This document shows positions 25,386 through 32,890 of a DNA stretch of 64,000 bases, piece after piece (the first letter of the stretch is position 1; each line of letters begins with the position of its first letter). The notes under the pieces were generated by a model that saw nothing but the letters and a program-made list of their open reading frames with translations, ran no database searches and was not told the DNA's origin. This DNA comes from Streptosporangium brasiliense (GTDB lineage: Bacteria > Actinomycetota > Actinomycetes > Streptosporangiales > Streptosporangiaceae): contig NZ_JAUSRB010000002.1 in assembly GCF_030811595.1 (NCBI RefSeq), forward strand, positions 7,564,001 through 7,628,000. The letters are read 5' to 3'. Both the position numbers and the translations under genes were made by a program.

Positions 25386-26204
25386 CTACGGGCAGGTCTG
25401 CCGGACGTATCCGCCGCTCCCCCGGGGAGAGACGTCCACGTCGCGCCGGACGATGCTCAGCCGGCCGCCCCAGCCCGAGCAGGCCGTCGACAGGCCCCGC
25501 GCGGTGTACTCGATCACGATCACGTCGTCGCCGAACGCCGCGGTGTAGTCCCCGCATTCGCGGTAGGCGCCGCACTCCTCCGCGATCGCGAAGTCCAGCC
25601 CGTTCCGCCGGCGCGCACCGGCCAGTTCCACCGTGTTCTTCTGGGCGATCGCCAGGCCCCGGGCATGGGCGTGCGAGGAGAGCAGGCGGATGTACGCCTG
25701 GGCGTCGGCCTTGCTCACCAGGCCGCGCGAACGGTCATAGCTGTCGTAGTTGTCGGGCTCGACCGCCTGGAACCCCTTGGCCTTGCAGCCGTCCATCCAG
25801 CCGTTCACCTTCGCGGCGATACGCTGCCGTTTGGCCGCGGTACGCAGGTCCAGCAGCACCTCGTCCCAGTCCTCGTCGACCACCACGTCACCGTTGGCGT
25901 CGCGCAGCAGCAGGTCGGCGTCCCACTCGCCCTCGGCGCCGGTCTGGACCTGGAAGGCGTTGACGTAGCAGATGTTGTACAGGCCGGCCGCCGGGCTCGC
26001 CCCGCGGTCGCGGCTGACCACCTTGACCCCTGAGGGCGGGGTGTAGGCGCCGCCGATCTGGTAGTCGAACCCGGCGTGCGCGGGGGGAGGCGCGACCGTG
26101 CCGGCCGAAGCGGCGGGCGGGGCGAGGAGCGGTGCGGTCAACGCGGCGGTGAGGGCCACGGCGGCGCCGAGAGATCCACGGATGGGGTGACGATTCGTTC
26201 TCAT
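25386..26204 (-). CDS. Secreted GH114-type endo-alpha-1,4-polygalactosaminidase
   Basis: A 272-residue secreted TIM-barrel protein with a signal peptide (residues 1-34). The barrel carries FDYQIGGAYTPPSGV, NICYVNAFQVQ, an acidic EDWDEVLLDLR, catalytic-type Glu149 in GFQAVEPDNYDSY and the late IAEECGAYREC motif, all characteristic of GH114. Known GH114 enzymes cut alpha-1,4-linked galactosamine in fungal or bacterial polygalactosamine polymers. It is the first gene of the operon, followed by a lipoprotein, permeases, kinase and GH4 enzyme, suggesting that oligosaccharides are released outside and then imported. Activity is inferred. Confidence 0.88.
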   Translation of the reverse strand: MRTNRHPIRGSLGAAVALTAALTAPLLAPPAASAGTVAPPPAHAGFDYQIGGAYTPPSGVKVVSRDRGASPAAGLYNICYVNAFQVQTGAEGEWDADLLLRDANGDVVVDEDWDEVLLDLRTAAKRQRIAAKVNGWMDGCKAKGFQAVEPDNYDSYDRSRGLVSKADAQAYIRLLSSHAHARGLAIAQKNTVELAGARRRNGLDFAIAEECGAYRECGDYTAAFGDDVIVIEYTARGLSTACSGWGGRLSIVRRDVDVSPRGSGGYVRQTCP

Positions 26205-26345
26205 CGTCGGCTCCAGATAATAGAGGGTACGTCCCCGCCTCGGACGCCGACGGCGATCCTGGCGACTTAGTCCGGGCTCATGGCGGGGGCCACATACCGG
26301 CTAGGCGTACCTCTGACGCCGGGTGCTCGACCTGGCGTGCATCGG

Positions 26346-26374
26346 AGTAAATCGAGCGGGAACTCCCCTGTCAA
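26346..26374 (-). promoter_or_regulatory. Sigma-70-like promoter of the GH114-ABC-GH4 operon
   Basis: On the minus strand TTGACA (26374-26369) is followed after 17 bp by TTTACT (26351-26346), close to the housekeeping consensus. It lies about 140 bp upstream of the GH114 start, leaving a long leader in which control elements could sit. Confidence 0.6.
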
Positions 26375-26789
26375 GAGCGTAGACATGCTCAAAAAAGGCC
26401 GATAAAGTGCAGCATTGCACATCGGCCGCCGGGTCTCCCCGGGGCCGCAGCCGCCGGTCCCCGAGACGGCGGTCAGGGGCGTGAGCAGGACGCACGGGGT
26501 GTCCGGCGGCCGGGCCCGCGCGGGCACGGCCGACCGCCGGGACGCCGGCGGGCGGGCCGGGCGGAGGGAAGGCCTGCAAAGTGGTGATCGCGCTCCGGCC
26601 CCGCACCGGCGGTGGCGCACCGTCGGGGACCTTCCGCGGGCCGCGGCGTCCCGCCTCCGATGCTCCCGGGCAGCCCGTTCACCTCTTCGGCGGGCCCGTC
26701 CTCGACCGCTGATACGGATGACCGCTCGACCGGTTGAGGACCTGGAATATTTCGGACGTGACTGCGTCCGGAACCGGGCCGCCGGTTCG
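26375..26789. other. Intergenic region between sugar operon promoter and decayed YCII gene
   Basis: GC-rich sequence with no recognisable gene. A run of T on the minus strand (26390-26396) lies just upstream of the operon promoter. Part of the region may be the lost 5' half of the YCII remnant that follows, but no YCII-like residues were identified. Confidence 0.4.
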
Positions 26790-26921
26790 TCGGAGGTGAT
26801 CGTGGGCTACGACCTGCTGGAGTGCGCCGATCTGGACGAGACGATCGAGGTGGCCCGCGCCCACCCGATGGCCCGAAGGGGACGGCTGGAGCTGCGCCCG
26901 CTGGTCGACCTGGACGGCTGA
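26790..26921 (+). pseudogene. YCII-domain protein remnant
   Basis: 44 codons read as the C-terminal half of a YCII protein: VIVGYDLLECADLDETIEVA, then RAHPMARRGRLELRPL. The N-terminal half with the DGPF motif is not present upstream. It directly precedes an ECF42 remnant, so both are the ruins of a second YCII-ECF42 pair like that at 9246-10795. Confidence 0.75.
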
Positions 26922-26939
26922 CGACGTGACCGGGGTGCC

Positions 26940-27492
26940 TTCGGCGTGGCGCTGACCCTGCGGACGGTCGGCGGGGTGCCCACCTCCGACATCGCGCGGG
27001 CTGGACAGGCAGGACCGGCTCCGCTGGGACCACGCCGCGATCGCCGAGGGCCTGCGCGTCCTCGCCGGGACGCCGCAGGACGGCCCGTACGCGCTGCAGG
27101 CCCGGATCGCCGCCTGCCACGCCACCGCCGCCTCCGCCGACACCACCGACTGGCCGGCGATCGCCACGTGGTACGACCGGCTCGCCCGGATCCAGCCCTC
27201 ACCGGTGATCGAACTGAACCGTGCCGTGGCGCACGGCTACGCGCACGGGCCGGCGGCCGGGCTGGCCCTGCTCGCCCGGGCCCGCGCCGGCGGCGCGCTG
27301 GACGGCTACCCGCTGGCCGTCGCCGCGGAGGCCGACCTCACGGCCCGCCACGGCGACCGCGCCCGGGCCGCCGCCCTGTTCCGGCAGGCCGCCGCCGCCC
27401 TCCGTCCCGGAGCCGAACACCGCGCACTGCTCGAGCGCGCCGACGAGCTGCTCCACGCAGCTGGACCACCCCGCACCCGGACGCCGCGGTAG
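26940..27492 (+). pseudogene. ECF42 sigma factor remnant with internal deletion
   Basis: Two pieces of an ECF42 factor are fused: ALTLRTVGGVPTSDIAR (sigma-4 start) and, in another frame from 27001, LDRQDRLRWDHAAIAEGLRV followed by WPAIATWYDRLARIQPSPV and IELNRAVAHGYAHGPAAGLA (C-terminal TPR-like part). The sigma-2 region and more than 100 residues in the middle, including the YLVFNEGY segment, are missing. It ends at a normal TAG. It cannot be a working sigma factor, although the last 95 codons stay open from an ATC/GTG region. Confidence 0.8.
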
Positions 27493-27594
27493 AACGGCTA
27501 CGTGAACAGGGGTTCCCGTGTCACCGGCGACCTGCGCGCCCGGCCGTCACCGCCCCGGTACGACCACATCGACTCCCCGGGCCGCCGCGCCGGT

Positions 27595-27948
27595 TCACCC
27601 GACCTGGTCCCAGAGGATGGCTTCGATGCGCCCGATGTGCTCCTCGCCCCACTCCCCGAGCGGCGCCATCGCGGTGTTGAGCGAATGACCGAACTCGGTG
27701 AGCGAGTATTCCACCTTCGGTGGGACCTGGTGATACACCTCGCGATGCAGCAGTCCGGTGGTCTCCATCTCCCGCAGCTGCAGGATCAGCACCCGCTCGC
27801 TGATGCCGGGGACCGCGCGCCGCAACTCCCCGAAGCGCAAGGGGCCGTCCTGGAGCGCGAACAGGATCAGTCCCTTCCACTTGCCTCCCATGACGGCGAT
27901 GGCAGCGTCGAGACCGCAGGTGAATGTCCGTTTCTTGGTCTCCTTCAT
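27595..27948 (-). CDS. HxlR family transcriptional regulator
   Basis: A 117-residue HxlR-type winged helix protein: FTCGLDAAIAVMGGKWKGLI, then LRFGELRRAVPGISERVLILQLREME. The single N-terminal Cys11, next to the start of the fold, is the residue many HxlR proteins use to sense aldehydes, quinones or thiol stress. It is divergent from an imine-reductase-like gene, with a long inverted repeat between them, so it probably controls that gene and itself. Confidence 0.93.
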   Translation of the reverse strand: MKETKKRTFTCGLDAAIAVMGGKWKGLILFALQDGPLRFGELRRAVPGISERVLILQLREMETTGLLHREVYHQVPPKVEYSLTEFGHSLNTAMAPLGEWGEEHIGRIEAILWDQVG

Positions 27949-27960
27949 CGACCTATACTT

Positions 27961-28007
27961 ACATTTCTATCAGTACCCGGCAAAATTGTAGGTACTTGTA
28001 GAAATTT
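27961..28007. promoter_or_regulatory. Long inverted repeat, probable HxlR operator
   Basis: Arms 27961-27977 and 27991-28007 match at 14 of 17 positions; the inner agtacc/ggtact part is perfect, with a 13-bp spacer. The AT-rich site lies in the gap between hxlR and the divergent dehydrogenase gene, 13 bp from the hxlR start. Confidence 0.75.
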
Positions 28008-28112
28008 CAGTGATCCAGCCAGCATGGACCAGACGCCGCGCCACGACCACGACGGGTCTCCAAGGCAGCGCGCTCGCATCCTTGTCCCTATCTCTGTGGC
28101 TGGAGTATTCAT

Positions 28113-29003
28113 ATGACCGAGAAGAACGCGACACCGGTGACCGTCATCGGCCTGGGCTCGATGGGCAGGGCACTGGCCGAGGCCTTCATCAAGGCCGGGC
28201 ACCCGACCACCGTCTGGAACAGGACCGCCGCCAAGGCCGCACCCCTCGTCGCCATGGGCGCCGAGCATGCGGAGGCCATCGAGGACGCGGTGGCGGCGAG
28301 CCCCCTGATCATCACCTGCCTGACCTCCTTCGACGACACCCGGTCGGCGCTGCTGCCCGCCACCACGTCACTGCGCGGGCGGGCTCTGGTCACCCTGAAC
28401 AGCGGTTCCCCGGCCGGCGCCCGTGAGACGGCCGCCTGGGCCATCTGTCATGGCGCCCGGTCCCTGGCCGGGGCGGTCAAGAACGTGCCCTCGGCCGTGG
28501 GGTTGCCCGACACCCTGCTCTACTACAGCGGCGACAAGACGGTCTTCGACGAGTTCGAGACGGCCCTGAAGGTGCTGGGCGGCGACACCGTCCACCTCGG
28601 CGACGAGAGCGACCTCGCCGCCCTGTACGAGATGGCGGTGGGCGCCATGCTGCTGCCCGCGCTCGTCGGCTTCTTCCAGGGCGCCGCCGCCGTCCAGGCA
28701 CGCGGGCTCGAGGCGGCCTCCATGGTGCGGTTCGCCGGCAAGTGGCTGGACATGATCACGTCCCTGCTGCCGACCTACGCCGAGGAGATCGACAGCGGCG
28801 ACTACACCGACGCCGCCTCCTCCGTGAACCTCTTCCTCGCCGGAGAGGCCCACGACGCGGACCTGGCCAGGGAGACGGGCGTCGACACGGCCTGGCTGGC
28901 CCCCCTGTACGAGCTGGTGAGGCGGGCGGCCGAGGCAGGCCACGGCGACCACAGCATCTCGGCCCTCACCGAGGTGCTCAGGAAGCCGGCGCGACAGTCG
29001 TGA
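28113..29003 (+). CDS. Imine-reductase-like NADP-dependent dehydrogenase
   Basis: A 296-residue beta-hydroxyacid-dehydrogenase-superfamily protein. The N-terminal Rossmann motif VTVIGLGSMGRALAEAF is followed by TVWNRTAAKA (NADP phosphate contact), a long linker helix and a C-terminal dimerisation bundle ending in AGHGDHSISALTEVLRK, a pattern common in imine reductases (IREDs). In the helix where IREDs carry a catalytic Asp or Tyr, this protein has LYEM. TGGAG seven bases before the ATG supports the start. It is divergent from hxlR. The natural substrate is unknown; a homologue with separate control lies at 29751. Confidence 0.9.
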   Translation: MTEKNATPVTVIGLGSMGRALAEAFIKAGHPTTVWNRTAAKAAPLVAMGAEHAEAIEDAVAASPLIITCLTSFDDTRSALLPATTSLRGRALVTLNSGSPAGARETAAWAICHGARSLAGAVKNVPSAVGLPDTLLYYSGDKTVFDEFETALKVLGGDTVHLGDESDLAALYEMAVGAMLLPALVGFFQGAAAVQARGLEAASMVRFAGKWLDMITSLLPTYAEEIDSGDYTDAASSVNLFLAGEAHDADLARETGVDTAWLAPLYELVRRAAEAGHGDHSISALTEVLRKPARQS

Positions 29004-29075
29004 GCCCGACGGGGGCGGGCCGGACGGCGCCTCCGCCGACGCCGCGCCCCGACGACCCGGCCGGGGCGGTCCGGC

Positions 29076-29666
29076 TCACCGGTAGGAGTCGATGAGCCGT
29101 GCGAGGTGCCTGCCGGCGATCTCCAGTGGCGCCTCGCGCTGAGACAGCTGCGCCGACAGCTCCGCGCCCTCCAGCAGGTTGATCACGCTGTGGGCGAGGT
29201 CGTGCGCCACCTCGTCGGCGAAGCCGGAGCGTCTGAGCTTGTCGCGGACCAGCGCGCGCCAGTTCTCGTAGGCCTCCTCCGCGGCCTGCTGGATCTCGGG
29301 CACCCGGCCCACGCTCTCCGACGCCGTGGTGGTGACAGGACAGCCGTCCAGCCAGCCGGACTCGCGCAGCCCCCTGGCCAGTTCGCGGGTGCAGGCGAGA
29401 ACCGCCGCGGCCGGATCGTCCTCCTGGTCGAAGGCCGCGCGCAGGAACTCCGCGAAGTCCCGGTCCCCGTGGCGGACCGCCTCGACCGCCAGCTCCCGCT
29501 TCCCGCCGGGGAAGAAGTGGTAGACCGAGCCCAGTGTGGCCTGGGCCTCCTGGGAGATCTGCTTGAGGCCCGTCGCCTCGTATCCCTGCCGCTGCATCAG
29601 GCGGGAGGTCGTCCGGATGATCCGCTCCCGGGTGCCGATCTCGTGCTGGGTCCGCATGGCTCTCAT
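29076..29666 (-). CDS. TetR family regulator
   Basis: A 196-residue TetR protein. Helix-turn-helix at about residues 10-60 (RIIRTTSRLMQRQGYEATGL, then LGSVYHFFPGGKRELAVEAV); the C-terminal domain resembles the LmrA/YxaF-like group. Two ATGs (29666 and 29657) are possible. It is divergent from the second imine-reductase-like gene across 84 bp that contain two identical operators. Confidence 0.93.
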   Translation of the reverse strand: MRAMRTQHEIGTRERIIRTTSRLMQRQGYEATGLKQISQEAQATLGSVYHFFPGGKRELAVEAVRHGDRDFAEFLRAAFDQEDDPAAAVLACTRELARGLRESGWLDGCPVTTTASESVGRVPEIQQAAEEAYENWRALVRDKLRRSGFADEVAHDLAHSVINLLEGAELSAQLSQREAPLEIAGRHLARLIDSYR

Positions 29667-29675
29667 CGTACTTGG

Positions 29676-29691
29676 TAGAGCGTTCGTTCTA
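29676..29691. promoter_or_regulatory. TetR operator copy 1
   Basis: tagagcgttcgttcta, an imperfect palindrome 9 bp from the tetR start. The same 16 bases plus two more recur at 29718-29733. Confidence 0.8.
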
Positions 29692-29717
29692 GTCGCGTGC
29701 TACCGTTACGCTCTAGA

Positions 29718-29733
29718 TAGAGCGTTCGTTCTA
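29718..29733. promoter_or_regulatory. TetR operator copy 2
   Basis: Exact second copy of tagagcgttcgttcta, 42 bp (four helical turns) from the first and 17 bp before the imine-reductase-like start. Identical direct copies on one face of DNA suit cooperative repression of both divergent genes. Confidence 0.8.
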
Positions 29734-29750
29734 GTGATGAGGAGAGCTGG

Positions 29751-30611
29751 ATGAAGTCCGTGACCGTGATCGGATTGGGCCCCATGGGGCAGGCCATGGC
29801 CGGCGCCTACCTCGGCAGCGGCTACGAGGTGACCGTGTGGAACCGCACGCCGGCCAGGGCGGACGAGCTGGTGGCGCGGGGGGCGAGGAGGGCGGAATCC
29901 GTCGAGGCGGCGCTCACCGCCAACGAGCTGGTGGTGCTGAGCCTGACCGACTACGACGCGATGGACGCCGTCCTGGCCCAGGCCCCGGAGACCGCCCTGG
30001 CCGGCCGCACCCTGGCCAACCTCACCTCCGACACTCCGGAAAGGGCACGTCAGGCGGCCGCGTGGCTGGCCGAGCGCGGGGCCGTACAGCTCACCGGCGG
30101 CGTGCAGGTGCCGCCTCCGGGCATCGGCACGCCGGACGCCATGACGTATTACAGCGGCCCCAAGGACGTGATCGAGGCGCACAGGCCTGCTCTTGAGGTG
30201 CTGACCGGGATCGAATACCTCGGCGAGGACCACGGGCTGGCGGCGCTGTACTACCAGATCGGGATCGACATGTTCTGGACGGCGCTGACCGGCTACCTGC
30301 ACGGCCAGGCGGTGGCGGAGGCCAACGGGATCCCGGCCGAGGATTTCCTGCCGCACGCGGTGAAGTTCATGGACCTCCGCTACTTCCTGGAGTTCTACGC
30401 GCCCCGGATCACCGCGGGCAACCACGAGGGGGACGTCGACCGGATCTCCATGGGTGTGGCGAGCATGGAACACGTGCTGCGCACCACGCAGGCGTCCGGC
30501 GTGGACGGCTCGCTCCCGGCCGCCGTCCTGAAGATCTTCCGCCAGGGCGTCACCGCCGGCCACGGCCAGAACAGCCTCACGAGCCTGATCGGCGTACTGA
30601 AGCGACACTGA
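29751..30611 (+). CDS. Imine-reductase-like NADP-dependent dehydrogenase (second copy)
   Basis: A 286-residue homologue of the protein at 28113. Rossmann motif VTVIGLGPMGQAMAGAYLGS, then VTVWNRTPARADEL; the C-terminal bundle ends AGHGQNSLTSLIGVLKR. The catalytic-helix position that is Glu in the first copy is Tyr here (ALYYQIG), recalling the Asp/Tyr split among IRED types. GGAG six bases before the ATG. It is probably repressed by the divergent TetR through two identical operators. Substrate unknown. Confidence 0.9.
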   Translation: MKSVTVIGLGPMGQAMAGAYLGSGYEVTVWNRTPARADELVARGARRAESVEAALTANELVVLSLTDYDAMDAVLAQAPETALAGRTLANLTSDTPERARQAAAWLAERGAVQLTGGVQVPPPGIGTPDAMTYYSGPKDVIEAHRPALEVLTGIEYLGEDHGLAALYYQIGIDMFWTALTGYLHGQAVAEANGIPAEDFLPHAVKFMDLRYFLEFYAPRITAGNHEGDVDRISMGVASMEHVLRTTQASGVDGSLPAAVLKIFRQGVTAGHGQNSLTSLIGVLKRH

Positions 30612-30747
30612 CGTAGCGCGTACGGCCGACCGTCACGGGTCCGGGAACCCCGTCAGACGGCACACCCGGCCCGGTGGCGGCGGGCAACGGCGGCATTTCC
30701 TGCCCGCTGTCCCACTTGACGGGTAGATCACAACCTGGTGTGAGACA

Positions 30748-31944
30748 GTGGCAGACGTGCTCATCCTGGCTGGATGCCCCGTGCACGAGCTGCTGGGACG
30801 CCAGGCGACCAGCCTGGCCAGGCAGCTCGTGCACGTCTTCGTCGAGGAGATCCCCCTCTACCGGCGGCTGCCCAGGGAGGAGCTCGACGGCGACATCACC
30901 AGGATCACCGAGCACAACCTGCGGATGATCTGCGAGATGTTCCGCCACGGGCGCCCGCCCGCCTCCGCCGAGCTGGCTCCGTTGCGCGCCTCGGCCGCGC
31001 GCCGCGCGCAGGAACGGGTCCCGCTCGAAGCCCTGCTGGCCGCCTACCACCTGGGCGCCCGCTGGGTCTGGGACCGCCTGATCGCCACCGCCACACCGGC
31101 CGACTTCGCGGCCGTACTCGACATGAACCGCCTCATCCTCGTCTACATCGAGGCGGTGACCTCCGCGGTGTGCACCGCCTACCTCGGGGAGCGCGAGGGC
31201 ATGCTCAGCCACGAGCAACACGCCATGCACGCCGCCGTCGCCGCGCTGCTCGGCGGCGACCACACGGCCCTGGCCGCGGTACGGCTGGCACCCGGATACC
31301 TGGTCATGGCGATCGCGGTGGACGCCCACCCCGACGAGAAGCAGGACGAGCCCGGCGGATCGATCGCCGCGCGGCGCAAGCTGGCCAGGATCAGGGCCGC
31401 CGTGCAGCGTTACGCCACCGAGCAGGTCCTGTCCGTGCTCGACCCGGCGGGCGGGCTCGTGCTGCTGCCGTGCAGCGGCGAGACACCGGACCCGGCCGAG
31501 GTCGTCGAGGCGATGACCAGGGCGGCCGGGGTACCGATCTGGGCGGCGGCCGAGCAGGCGACGCCCGCCGAGGTCCCGGCCGCCGCGGGGGTGACCGAGG
31601 AGGTTCTGGAGGTGGCGCGGATCTTCGGGCATCCGCCGGGCGCCTACCGGCTGACCGACGTGCTCCTGGAGTACCAGCTCACCCGGCCGAGCAGGGCCAC
31701 CGCCCGGCTCGCGGGTCTCCTCGACCCGCTGCTGGAGAACCCCGACCTGCTCAGGACGCTCAAGGTCTATTTGGAGACCGGGCTCGACCGCCGCCGCACG
31801 GCCGAGCTGCTGCACGTGCACCCGAACACCGTCGACTACCGGTTACGGCGGGTGGTGAGCCTGAGCGGGCTCGACCCGGCCGACCCAGCGCAGCTCCAGC
31901 AGATCGGAGCCGCGCTGGCGGCCAGAAGGATCACGCCCCGCTGA
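30748..31944 (+). CDS. PucR/CdaR-type transcriptional regulator
   Basis: A 398-residue regulator. The N-terminal RsbRD-type helical part (residues 10-150) is followed by a GGDEF-like middle and a C-terminal PucR helix-turn-helix (about 335-385): LLRTLKVYLETGLDRRRTAELLHVHPNTVDYRL-type sequence, split across those residues. GTG start with no clear ribosome-binding site. Codon 366 (31843-31845), inside the DNA-binding helix, is TTA. It overlaps the 3' end of the converging GDSL gene by 14 bp. Target unknown. Confidence 0.9.
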   Translation: MADVLILAGCPVHELLGRQATSLARQLVHVFVEEIPLYRRLPREELDGDITRITEHNLRMICEMFRHGRPPASAELAPLRASAARRAQERVPLEALLAAYHLGARWVWDRLIATATPADFAAVLDMNRLILVYIEAVTSAVCTAYLGEREGMLSHEQHAMHAAVAALLGGDHTALAAVRLAPGYLVMAIAVDAHPDEKQDEPGGSIAARRKLARIRAAVQRYATEQVLSVLDPAGGLVLLPCSGETPDPAEVVEAMTRAAGVPIWAAAEQATPAEVPAAAGVTEEVLEVARIFGHPPGAYRLTDVLLEYQLTRPSRATARLAGLLDPLLENPDLLRTLKVYLETGLDRRRTAELLHVHPNTVDYRLRRVVSLSGLDPADPAQLQQIGAALAARRITPR

Positions 31945-32776
31945 CAGCGGGGATCACCACGTCCGCGAAACCGCGCATCCCACGCGCGTTGGGGTGGAAA
32001 GGCGCCGCCGGCGAAGCGGGGACGTAGGGCTCGATCCACCGCGTCCCCGCCGAGGCGCACGGATCGTGGCCCACGCTCGGCGTCTGCAGGTCGATGAAGG
32101 CGACGCCCGCCGCCGCCGCCTGCTCCGCCAACGCCTGGTTGAAGTACTGCAGGGTGGCACGGATGTAGTTGGCGTCCTGCTTGATGATCGGCACCCTCGG
32201 GTAGCAGCCGTTGAGCGGGGCGTAGGTCCCGTAGCCCACCACGAAGATCCTGGCCTGCGGCGAGCGGGCACGGATGTCGGCGACCAAAGTGGTCAGCTTC
32301 GGACGCAGCGCGTCGGTCTTGACCCGCCAGGTGTCCTGCCCGTTCTCCATGTAGTCGTCGTTGCAGGCGTCGCCGACGGGCGGCGGCAGAAGGTTCAGGC
32401 AGTCCTCGATGAACCCGGTCAGCCCCACGTCGTTGGCGCCGATCTGTACGGTGACCAGCGTGGTGTCCTGGCTGAGCGCCTCCAGCTGCGGCGGCACCGA
32501 ACCGAGGTCGGTGCCCTGCGCGCTGTACATGTCCTTGGTGTCGGCGCCCGAGCAGGTGACGTCACGGAACTTGGCGGCCCCGATGGCCTGCGCGGTGAGG
32601 TGGGCGTAGTTGCGGTCGGAGCGCCAGCACCCGAGGTCGGGCACCACCTGGTCGGGCACCAGCGGCCCGGAGGCGGCCGAGTCGCCCAGGGCCACATACA
32701 CCTCACCGGCCGAGGCGTGGGCGGGCGGGGCGAGGGCGGCCACCAGGACGATCGCGGCGATCACTGATCGGATCAC
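31931..32776 (-). CDS. Secreted SGNH/GDSL hydrolase
   Basis: A 281-residue secreted esterase/lipase-type protein. Signal peptide residues 1-23. Block I VALGDSAASGP with Ser33, the Gly/Asn blocks VQIGANDVGLTG, and His261 in PFHPNARGM. Six Cys residues fit three disulfides, as in Streptomyces GDSL lipases. The Asp usually three residues before the His is Ala, as in some Streptomyces members. The end overlaps the converging pucR gene by 14 bp. Confidence 0.92.
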   Translation of the reverse strand: MIRSVIAAIVLVAALAPPAHASAGEVYVALGDSAASGPLVPDQVVPDLGCWRSDRNYAHLTAQAIGAAKFRDVTCSGADTKDMYSAQGTDLGSVPPQLEALSQDTTLVTVQIGANDVGLTGFIEDCLNLLPPPVGDACNDDYMENGQDTWRVKTDALRPKLTTLVADIRARSPQARIFVVGYGTYAPLNGCYPRVPIIKQDANYIRATLQYFNQALAEQAAAAGVAFIDLQTPSVGHDPCASAGTRWIEPYVPASPAAPFHPNARGMRGFADVVIPAVSGA

Positions 32777-32890
32777 GCTGAACTCCCTTCGAAAAGCATC
32801 GGCTCTGCGGTACGGGATCTGAGCAGGAGCCCGGCCTCCGCGGCGGTGAAGGACGTCGGCACGCCGCGGCCACGGGGCGCTCCTTGGGGA

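Noticed and set aside
26267..26620. Minus-strand frame upstream of the GH114 gene
   Set aside because: Composition is not protein-like and it covers the sigma-70-like promoter of the operon.
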